Positions 25,601 through 37,552 of a stretch of 64,000 bases of DNA are shown in pieces. The stretch covers positions 30,001-94,000 of the forward strand of contig CM042552.1 in NCBI GenBank assembly GCA_023630585.1, read 5' to 3'. Within the stretch, counting starts at the first letter, position 1. Every line of letters starts with the position of its first letter. The notes below the pieces were generated by a model. That model had not been told where the DNA came from and did not search any database. It saw nothing but the letters and a program-made list of their open reading frames with translations. Source of the stretch: Cranoglanis bouderius. Lineage: Eukaryota; Chordata; Actinopteri; Siluriformes; Cranoglanididae. Both the position numbers and the translations under genes were made by a program.

Positions 25601-28600
25601 AGCAGACAATTTTGATCAGCCTAATCGAGACAGTGAGGAACATGGTCATGGAGATATGAACCTGGTCCAGCTGCAAAGAAGCCGAACTGTCATACATTTG
25701 AGAATATGCATTACAAGGTAATGTTTGGGTGCTTCATGCCTCCTCTGATGCATAAATTATGCACAAATGATTTGCATAATATGAATGTGGAGACAAGAAA
25801 TTTGATTTGCCATAAATTGATTCTAAATATGCCTACATAATATGACATGACTTTTGGACTTAAGTTGGCTACTTTGAATAGGGCTGTATGTTGTTAAATG
25901 TTTTCTCCACAGAACACCCATTCCTCATACTCACAGGCCAGAATATCTCAATTCTGCAAAAAATATCAACTTCTGTCAGGGTCTATAGGCAATTTCCTTC
26001 ACAGGCCTTTACCCAAACCTATAGACCTGGTTCCAAGCACATAGGAGCCTTGTCCTGCCAAACTAATGGTTCAGTTCAAACACAAGCAGAAAATTATAGT
26101 GCCAGGGTCATGTGTAGTCAACTCACATAAATGAAATACTTAGTTTACAGAAAACCAAACTTAAATCTCCAGAATACCCTCCAGATAAAAACATACTGTA
26201 TGTTGGAAGATCATCTGATTCAAGTGTGCGGGTCCCTCATCCTGGGAATCCAAGACATTCAGTGCACAGTGACCCTAATGTTGTAAACTATGTCAAGTGT
26301 GAACCTGATCTAAAAAACCCAACATCTCCCTACCAGGCTATTAGAACCATTCCCTATTCCACAACTTCGGAGCAGTTGAGTTCTTCAAGACCTGCCTCCC
26401 TCTTTGGTTTTGTACTACAATCCTGGCTTGTTGCACTACCAAAGAGCCATTAAACAGATATTAATATTCAAGAAGTAATAAGCTTTATGGTCTCATACTT
26501 ACCAAAATGGAACACTGAATACTGAATTCCATGTCACCATGTGTGTTTGTTCTCACACATTTTTTCTCACTTATAAATGAATCTGAACAAAAATTCTGCA
26601 GTGTTCTGTCACTCTGTGTCTTGAATTGGGCTCCCCTAGTTCGTGATTAGTATTCTTTGAAATTAGAGATTAGTATGTATGTATAATTCTTTACCTGAGG
26701 GGGTTAAAGTTGGGATTCTGGATGTATAATTGAGTTGTGTAGTATTCTGTGACACTGGCTGCAATTTCTGAGTTACTAAACAACTGAAGATTCTCCGAAT
26801 TCTCCAGGAACACACCAATCTACAGGACACAATAAAAACACAATCAATATACTGTGAGGTCAATGTGTGTTTACATATTTTTTGTTCCATATGCATATAT
26901 ACACACACCATCCACTTTATTAGGAACACCTGTACACCTGCACATTCATGCAGTTATCTATTCAGCCAATCATGTGGCAGCAGCACAATGCATAAAATCA
27001 TGCAGATACAGGTCAAGACCTTCAGTTAAAGTTCACATCAAACACCAGAATGGGGGAAAAAGTGTGATCTCTGATAAGTTTACTGTAGGTTAACATTCTT
27101 CTCTCTCTGTTCCCTTGTTAATACTTTTCCTCTTTGTTCCTTTGTTAACTCTTCCACCACTGCACAAAACCAGTTTCAATCAGGTACAGACAGATAAAAC
27201 CTCTGACCATATCTTCCCGAATACCATTTGCTCACATTCCTGTGTTTCCAAATACCACATATGGAGTTGTTCCTCTCTTACACTGATATGCTTCCTGTCT
27301 TATGCAAATATGCCCTTCCGCCTAGCCAATCAATAGTTAACCCACTGTCTCTGTTGTGTGTCAAGCACAATATATATACTCTGTTTTTCTTTGAATAAAG
27401 AAAGGTCTTGCCATTTAAATTTTGTGTGTCTGTGTGTCATTTGGCAACTCTCCCAAGCGCTTGATACAGGAAGTGTGTAGTGGGGCCAGGGTGCCTTCTT
27501 TTCTCGCATACTATCGCTTTCACTTTTCTTAAAAATTGCAACCTGAAGATCACATTCCTAACAATCTCTGAGACTTTAACTGTGGCATTGTTGTTGGTGC
27601 CAGATGGGCTGGTTTGAGTATTTCAGAAACTGCTGATCTCCTGGGATTTTCACACACAACAGTCTATATAGTTTACATAGAATGTAGCGGGGAGGGGAGG
27701 GGGGGGGGGAGGGGGTAAACAACCATAAGGAAGTCTGGCACCAACAACCATGCCACAATTAAAGTCAGAGATCACTTTTTTTTTACCCATTCTGAATTTA
27801 TTCCCATTAACTGAAGCTCTTGAGATGTATCTGCATGACTTGATGTATATGCATTGTGCTTCCGCATTGTTGGCTGATTAGAAGGTGTGTGTGTGTGTGG
27901 ATGTGTGTGTATACTGTATATATATACACGCACAGTGGCGCTTGAAAGTTTGTGAATCCTTTAGAATTTTCTATATATCTGCATAATTATAAGCCAAAAC
28001 ATCATCAGATTTCTAACAGTAGACAAAGACATCCCAATTAAACAAATGAGACAAAAATATTATACTTGATCTTTTTTTTTTTTTATAAGGAAAATGATCC
28101 AATATTACATATCTGTGAGTGGCTTTGTACAAAAGGCCATATTTTCATCATGCCTAATCTCATCTTTTGAAGCATGTGTTCAGACGACACTCCAATGGAT
28201 TTGATCTAAAATGGATCATTTTTCACAAATTGTGGAGTCCATGCCAGCTCGAGCGCACACTGCCATTAAAGCAAAAAGGGGATGTACCAAATACTAAGAA
28301 AATCTGAAATGTAAATTTGTATATGTAAATATATGTAAAGATTCTACTTTTTATTCAGTTTGTTGTCAATAATATACCATAATTTGTGCTGAAAATTGTT
28401 GTATTAAATTAGTAAATAATGCATAAAAGCATTTTCACTAGTGCTCTCAGACTTTTGGACCCCACTCTGTGTGTGTGTGTGTGTGTGTGTGTTACCTTGT
28501 TATCTGATATAAATGAGCGGAGATCGGTGAGGGTGATGAAAGTGATGAAGAATCCAATGTTATTAGCAAACCAGGCAGTGGAGTTCAGAAGAGGATCTGA

Positions 28601-28924
28601 GGAGTTATAGCAGTGGGGGCTGCCATCTGCATGATACACACAGATAGATATGTAGACACATAAATTTGCACACACAAAAATTCATTAAAATTAATGTGCA
28701 TTCAGCATCTATTTAGCAGAAATAGAAAAAGAGAGAGGTGTAGTTATTCCACACAAATATAGGAAATGAATGTGCAGTACTATTCATCAGAGAGAGATAG
28801 AGAAAGGAGAGTGTTGTAGCTATTCCTACCACTGCTGTACAGATGCACTTTTATAGAGCTGTACACATCAGCTGGGGTGAAATCAGTTGCTGTGAAATTG
28901 TAATTGTCCCCCAAGATAGACAGG

Positions 28925-28975
<51 letters not shown>

Positions 28976-31900
28976 AACAAACAAACAAACAAACAGAGGT
29001 GATCTTACTACAGGTTCTCAGTTGTTTATCCAACAGAAAATGTTTGTGCTGAGAGCCCTGTGTAATGGTACATCCAACAAAGACTCACAGTTTCCTGTAT
29101 GACAGACAGGAGGCGCCGCTGAGCTGGGCGGAGCCGATGAGCTGAGAACTGAGGTAGGGCAGGTAGTGAACCAGGGTGACATTAAACCACTGTTCTACAT
29201 CAGCCTGAGATGAGGCACTGAGAGCACGAAGCCACACACACTCCAACGCATGGCTGGCCAGAGCTGAGGACAAAACAGGCTCCTGTAGAGAGAAACAGGG
29301 ATTAATCTATGAGCTAATCCTGATATAATAATAAAGGCAAGTAATCCACATGGACTAAAAGGGTAGGTGAAATGAAGACGGGTGTACCATCTCCAGGAAC
29401 TGATTGGTTCTATTGTAGTTGTTGAGGAGCGTGCAGAGCTCAGAGCCATTAATGACTGTGTTCGGCCTGTTCAGAAACTCGCCGAGTTCTTCCAGAGAGA
29501 TGGAGCCCAAAAGCTAGAGGACACAGAGGAGAGACCACACATCCGTTACAGAAGGAGATGTGGACAGCTCATTGGCTGCCACTTAAACTATTAGTGAGCG
29601 ATTCACTGACACCATCAGTGTTGTGGAGCAGAAATACCTCTGCCTGTCGGTCAGCTGGGATCAGAGACAGGAAATCTTTCAGGTCAGGGAATCCAAAACT
29701 GAGGAACAACTCTTTCAGGAATATGTAGAAGCTTCCTCCGCCATAGCAGCTCGGGCCTGTGAGGCAACATAGGGCACTGATGAGAAAGGTCTGTGGTGAA
29801 TTCAGATTGATGATCTCAAACCATCGAACGTGGGTCACTACTGACTTAGCCCAAATTCTTCATCATCCGATCACATCTACTGATCACTGCCTGCATATTG
29901 GACTAGCCTGAGTCAGCAAATGCATAAGCAAGAGCATGCATACATGAAGCAAACACACACATACACACACCTTGGCTGGACTGGTACTCGAGATAGACGT
30001 GTGTGTAATTGAAGACAGTGTTGGACTGTGCTGCAGAGAGGTCACTGTACACATGATCAAGTCCTTTCACTCTGTAAACACAACGACATAGAAGTAAACA
30101 AGTTAAAAATCAAAGAAAGTAAATAGATCTGTGCGTTCACGCTGAGGAGGAGCTCACATCTCTCTGTAGGAGTCACAGCTGATGTTCATGGGGACGATCG
30201 ACAGGGTGTTTGGACCAATCCCAGGAAGGAAGAAGGAAAGGTAAGTCTGGAACCACAGGGCAAAGTCGTCTGGGCCGAAACTTTGGAAGTGAGGCGCCAG
30301 ATACGAGAGCGTCATGGTCAGAACGGTGTCTGATATTGTTGGAGGAATGCTGGTCACGTTCATCTGCAAACACACAGCAGCATGGATTAACAGTCTCGAC
30401 ACGCTTGGACTTCATCAAACAGTGTGCACAGAATCAAGGTGTCTTATTTCAAAAGAAAATGTGCCCTGGTTTGTAGACTACGGAGATCCTCACTTGTATT
30501 GCAGTCTGGTTGAAGGCTGTGAAGAAGCTGCCAAGTTGATTCAGATCGAAAGATGTGATCACACTGCTAAACACCTCTCTAAACACAGAGTCGTTTCCCA
30601 ACACTCCTGAATCCGGCTGCAAGATGAACTGTGCCTTCTGCTCACTGGACAGTGAGCCTAACACGGCAAGCTGCAGGACAAAACATGCATGTCACACATT
30701 CTGTTCACACCAGGTCCACAAGGAAAACAAAGGGACAGTGGTACAGCAGCTGCCTGCTCTCTCCAACAAAATCCAGAGAGCAACTTTTACTACTACAGTC
30801 AACTGCAAACCCACAAGACACATAAAGCTGGTGCAATTGTGATGCTACTCACGCTAGAGAAATGTGCATTTAGAATTTTGAGCTCTTCCAAAGATGCATA
30901 ATTGGAGAATTTGCCAAGGTTCTTTTCAAGCCAGTTTTTGCTGCCGGAGGTGTTGGAAACACAGCCAGGGTCTAAAAAGATCAGAGACCATTAGTTACGT
31001 TAATCAGAACATTCTTAAGTGGCTCTTGGTTTATTTCATCTAGGCAACGCATCGTCTTATTTTGAACAGACTAAAACAAGCCTAAGACGGCCAGGTTTCT
31101 GTACTAGAACAATTAAAAGGGACCTGTGTACCTGGCAGGTCCCTTCTTGACAGGAAGGGGAAGATGAAGGAAGTAAAGACCAACTGCTTCTCTTCCTCTT
31201 TCATGAGCGATTCCTGACTACTGAGAGCTTCCACCCTATGTTGGATGAGAACAGATCAGATTTTGTCAGGAACGACTTCATCTTCATGTCCTAAATAACA
31301 CTCGTGGAGTTCTGAAATTCCATTGTCCATACTTACACAATTTGGTAGGTCTCACAGCTGAAGGTTTTGGAACTGAGGCTGGACAAAAAGTCTGTGGACA
31401 CTGATGACAAAAATGGTCTGAGCCTCATCTGGAACCACTCGGTGATGAAAGTGGCATTCATCAGCTGTGCTGCAGTGAAGTTCTTGATTATCACCTCCCC
31501 GATGGCATCAAGTATTTTTGGGTCAGATTGAATGCTGCTGTGGGTCTACATGAAAGATTACATACTTCAATGCATAATTATGCACAGATGTTTATTTTTG
31601 TTTACTACAGCACCGATCGAATTGTCATACCATGTTTGAAAACGTGTCCAGCGCTTCATCCAAAGGTCCAGCAAAATTCTGGAAGAAAAGCTTCCATGCT
31701 TCTTTAGAGTAGTTCATGCTACTTGGCAGTTTGCATGTGAGCAATGTGACCAGATCATCAGAGGATAGAACAACAACCTTGAAAGACAAGAAACAGAGGT
31801 TTCTTTGGTCAGCTCATCTTCTGCGTAACAGGACTGAACCTGAGGAGAGGTATTTTATACATAGAGGACTCACTGATGAACAGGCATAGTCAGGGATGCT

Positions 31901-33506
31901 GAAGTTGCACAGTACTGCAGAAACATCTCCAGATGCAAACTCGCTATCAAGTGGGTGACTGTGTAGAAAAAAGAATCATGTTATACATCGACTAAAAACT
32001 TTTTCTATGAAGTTGACTCTTTTTTCATTTGATAAAAACGCTCACATGTCTACGCCATGACAAGGGTTGTGGTTGATGATGCCAAGATTCAGCGTGTTCA
32101 GATCAGATTGGTTCTGTTGTGACACCCAGGACTGAACCACTGAGGAGTTCTCAAACAGCTTCAGATCAGCCATGTTTACCCCCATTAGATCCCTCACTGT
32201 GCTCACATTCAGGATCTGGCACACACAAAAACAGTTTTTATCAAGTTCAGCTTCAGTTTTCTTTATTATACTTTTAATAACTCAAACATCTATTCTGTTC
32301 ATTTCATGTTTTATACCTTGAGAACAGCAGGGTTCAGACTCATGAATATAGTGATGTCCATGCTGATGTTCAGTTCAGAAAGAGTTTGTATATCCTCTAC
32401 AGGAGCTCCACCTACACACACACACACACACACTGTTAATTCAATCCAACTACTGCTGTTTTTAAAACACTGCACCGATTGTGTGTGTTTAGTCTTTGTG
32501 TGTAAGTGGATGCTTGTTTTACCCAGGTAAGGTCCCATGAGTTGGTAGTATGTTGTGGCATTGCTGCGTTGATTGCTGAATGAAGAGTTGGCGATGATGT
32601 ACAGAGCAGATTTCTGTTCGATGGAACATGAGGACAGATCTGGAGACAGGAGCGCCCTGCATCGAGGAAAAAAAAGTCAACTATGTGAGCACTACTGTAC
32701 TCAAATTATTCTCAAATCTCTTTATTTTGTTTATCCATGTTTGTGTATGTATGTACATTTGAGTGTGTACTTACTTTAAGCTCTCAGCAGTGATATTTTC
32801 CAGTACACTGATGTCTAAAGTACAGATGTTGGAACCAACTACACTTATTTCAGCACTTCCCATAGAGCGATTACCCATGCTCAGATACCTCATAATCACT
32901 GCTTTACTCTAGAAAATACACAAACATTATTCTTGTAGCAATCACATCAGTGTCTGAGCATTAACAATGTTCAACTAGTATGTTTTTTATGTATTACTAG
33001 TTTAAAAGAGTAATGAAATAGTTTTAGATAAAGACCAGACCTGAAGCTCCAGCTTCTTGCTAAATACCTTTGTATACATCTCCTCTCTATTTTCTCATAT
33101 AATGTTTATGTTTTCTGCATCACGGTGTTTCAGACTGACTGTACAAAATGTAAATACGTCCCTTCATACTAAAATATTTCCCACGCTCTCTCCCTTTCTC
33201 TGAAGGATTGCAGATGCTCTTTCTCCCTTCCGCTTAAGAACAGAAGATGCTCGTTCACTCTCCCTCTCACCTGCTCTCTCTCTCTCTCTCTCTCTCTCCC
33301 TATCTCTGAAGTATCACAAATGATCTCTCTCTCCCTCTCAGAAGGATCGCAGATATTCAATCCCTCTCTCTGAAGGATCACAGACCCTCTAAATTTCTCT
33401 CTCCCTGTCTCTCCCAGAGGAGTTCAGGACATGGTCTTAATTCACAAATTGCTAGTCAGACATCACAGTACCCACAGTAATAATCAAAGCCAAAAATATT
33501 TCACAG

Positions 33507-33561
<55 letters not shown>

Positions 33562-36500
33562 ACGCGCACACACACACACACACCCCTCCATTACCTTTTC
33601 TGGTTCCCAGTGTCCATCATTTGAGTCCATCAAAGAGGACAGCGTGTCAATTATGGTAATGTTCCACTTGCTAATGTCATCAATACTGGCCACACGAGAA
33701 GTGGGACCCAGTAGCTGCAGCACACCGTCATTAAGGCCCGATGTGTAAATCTACAAATGCACACAAAATCAACAATTTATAATATACCACCTAACACACA
33801 CCGTCCAAAATGTTGTGTGGGTAAATCCACCGTACACACACAGACAGACTTTAAACTCACAACCCAAAAACAAACCCTGTTTGACAGGGGTACATTTTGA
33901 AAACTTACACCATGCAAGTATCCTATTTAAACCGACATTGTCAGTAATGTCAGAATTGTATCACTGAAATGCACAAACGACCTCCTCTATCCTGTAGTGC
34001 TAAAGAGTCCAGTGTTCAGTGCTGCTGACCTGGTTTAACTTGTTCAGAATGACACTCTGGAGGCTGGTGTCCACCACTTTCTCAGTGATGGCTGCCAGGT
34101 TGTCCTGTAGGACAGCGATGTCCAGATACAGATCAAAATGGGTTGAGTTAAAGCCGAAAGGAAACGACGCATCTGCAATTGTTGCCGGTGTGATGTTGCT
34201 CACTGTTAGACACAGAACAAAGTTAATCACTGAAGGACAGAATCTAAAAATGTATCCCTGTATCTCAGTGTGTTTTACACTGGAAAGTACTGTTACCTGT
34301 ATCGCTTTCTGAGTTGCATTCTGTAAAGAATGTCCTTAGCTTCCACACAGGGATCTTCTGCTTTCTCAGGACTGAAAGGAACTTCCTCTTTACATTCTTC
34401 AACAATGCACGCACACAGAGGCGACATTAAATTAGTCCAAAAAGTCTAACATTTGGTCAATAAATCAATCACAAACACAAATTAAAACCGAACAGGTTTA
34501 CATACAGAGTCAAGTGTGTCGCAGAGGTCTGATTTGAAATAGACCGCCAGGACGCCAAGTTGCTCCACTGTCTGTTCATTCCATGTTGAGGGATTACTGA
34601 TTAAAAAAAGACAATGTCTATGAGACCTTATTCATATCTAATACAACTATAGACACAAATCATTTCATTTGGGTTATGCCATTTTAACACCAAGTCTAAC
34701 ATTTTATTAAAATTTCATTTCAGTGAAGGTTGATTTAAAAAAAAAAAAAAAAAACAATTCTACAGCTCTAACAAATTAAAAGGTATGCAGTAATCTGCAT
34801 AAATCTCTGTCTCACCCATAAGCGGTGTTCCCACTGAGGAGCAGTGACTGTACAGCGGTAATCTGAGAATCAGAAAGATCTCCACAGTTCTTCAGTTTCT
34901 CCAAAATGAGTGGGTCAGAGTTTTGGATGTAGGAGGAGTCCAGTGTGCAGGCCATATTCCCCAGAACCTCCACCTGATCCCTGTTCAGACTCACGCCAGA
35001 TATACCCTACAACGTGACAAACCATGAAGGAGAGTCACATTAAAGTACAGAAACTGTAAGAACAGGGGTTCTTGTGAGGATGCCCATGTTTAAAGTCAAG
35101 ATCTCTGACTGTCTTGTGTTTGAACCTGAACATGTTGTCCATGTTTGAATTATGATCTCAGAGATTTGGATTTCTTGCCTGAAATCTTGCATTTGCCTCG
35201 AGACAGTTTACTGCCTCCTGAGTGTTTGAGCGATTTCAAACACTGTGTCCACACTGCCCATATAGTTTCTTTTCAGTATTTAGTGGTCAGCAAACCTGAG
35301 TTTAATTCCCGATCTGGGAACTACCCAAAAACATCCTACTGGTTTTTCTAAGTCACAGTCGGAATCGAACTTTGACAACTCTCAGATCTCACCATACCTT
35401 GGGGTATTTCAGGACAGCCAATTGTCCTTCAAGACTCATATTGCTAACCTGATTGCTTACATCAGGAGGATCTTGGGCCCATTTCTATCTACAAAGCCCA
35501 CTCAGGTGCTTGTTCAGTCCCTCATCGTCTCGAGACTGGACTACTGAAAATCACAGGTCTGCCCCTGTGTACCATCCGACCACTGCGACTGATCCAGAAT
35601 GCAGCTGCCAGAGTGGTTTGCGACCTTTCCAGATTCTCCCACTCCACCCAATTGCTGCGTTCCCTCCACTGGCTTCCCGTAGCTACTGCATCAGATTTAA
35701 AACACAAAGCCAAAATGGACGCGCACATGCATACGTGAAGGCACTTATCACAGCCCACTCTCTACCAGACTCATTGGCAGTCTTCAAACAAATAACTCAA
35801 GACCCAACTCTTCACCAAGCCCTTGTATTAAAACTTCCATTTAAAAAATCCCTTGTCTTGTGTCTTTTTTTTTTTTATTGTGTACTAACTACCAACATGG
35901 GTTTAGCTCAATGGTATTCTTACTTCCTGTTCGTATACCTAGTGAATGAGCGTGAGTATATGTTTTTGGTGGAACACAAAGCACTTAAGTCACTCTCTAG
36001 AAAGGAACTTGGAGCTTCATGAGACACAAATTGATTGTAAGATTGGGTGACATGTTTTCCATAACATTTAAGTGCTAATAATGAGTGTGTTGGTCTATGA
36101 ATATGTTGGTGTGTATGTTTTACCAGGCAGTTCTTTGCATTGTTGAACAGGATGGTCTTTTTGTCAAGGGCAGGGGAAAGAACAGAGAAATCTGCTCTGC
36201 CCAGGGCACTGAAATATGACTGGCAGTTCACCTTCTGTATCTTCTCATAGCTACAACACACACACATTACAGATAACATATGACACATATTCTTAACCTC
36301 AGATACTTGAATCCTTCAAGTGATGAATGCAGGGGAAGTGTCCCTTATCTTTATATACAGTCCATTGTGTATGTGAATGTATTACACACCTGTAGTACAG
36401 AAGCATATCAGAGGGGACGTCGGTAAAGCTAACAGATGGATCGTCTTTCACATGGTTGTACATACAGGTCAGCTGAAACACAGAACACAGTGTGATTGTG

Positions 36501-36877
36501 TGGTATCTCATGTGCCAATAAAAGTTTGGGTCTAGTTGCTGCCTCTGTTTCAGACTGTGTGTGGAATGTGAATGAATATCAAAGTGTATGTACCTGAGCC
36601 TCTTTCAGGAGGACCTTGTCTCTGCCTGCACGTGGTCTACAGGCTTTCACTAGATCTTTGGCTTTTTGCTGTGGGAGAGTCTGAACTGAGCTGCAGGAGA
36701 ATCCCTGCAGTACTGATGCTGACAGACTGTGGGGAGAAACATACACACAGTCACACTCAGTCATACACACACTGATGAACCAAAACACAACATCTTTTTG
36801 AACTCTGGCAGAATCTTATGCATTATCTGGATTGTTCACCCAATGGATATTCACACTGGGTATGTAAGCGATTCAGG

Positions 36878-36954
<77 letters not shown>

Positions 36955-37503
36955 AGACAGCTGTGAAGTATTTTTGGTGTGTTTTTCTAACTCACTCTTC
37001 TGGATTATCACTGGCACTGGCCACTGCACCAAACAACACCATAGCCTGGTAAAAATCAAACACAGAATTCAACATTTTATGGATGTGTTTTACACCCTGA
37101 CATCCAAACTAGACAGGAATTCAGACATCTGTATGTGCTGCCATTACAGTCAAGCCATGTTACTCTAGTTTTTCATTGTAACAAAGTGATTTACATTTCT
37201 CTGATCATATGGATCTGTTCAATTACCTGTTCATGACTCCAGCTCTTGTTATTGATGAGTGAAATGTCAACAGAGGTCAGTGATGTCAGTAGAACAAGTG
37301 GAATATACATCACCAGTGCATCTGGAACATTCTGTATCACTTCGGTTTGGTCTACAGAGATTACCTGGAAGAAAGGATGGGAGCAGGCTTTCAACTTTTC
37401 CAGACTAAACAAACTGCATTCTGAACAAAGGATTAATCTTAAATTAAATGAAAATTGTATAGGAGACACTAATGCAAATCTCCATTTCAGTAATGTGCTG
37501 CAA

Positions 37504-37552
<49 letters not shown>

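Noticed and set aside
30210..30901. Plus-strand open frames of 64-98 codons across exons 26 and 27 (and copies in the other units)
   Set aside because: These are antisense shadows of the minus-strand coding exons and end at intron sequence.
35453..36022. 189-codon plus-strand open frame (also 45715-46284, 55982-56551)
   Set aside because: It overlaps a decayed LINE whose true frame is different, sits in an intron, and has no recognisable product.
36818..37168. Open frames rich in Cys-Val or Thr-His repeats at many places
   Set aside because: They are translations of GT/CA microsatellites, not proteins.
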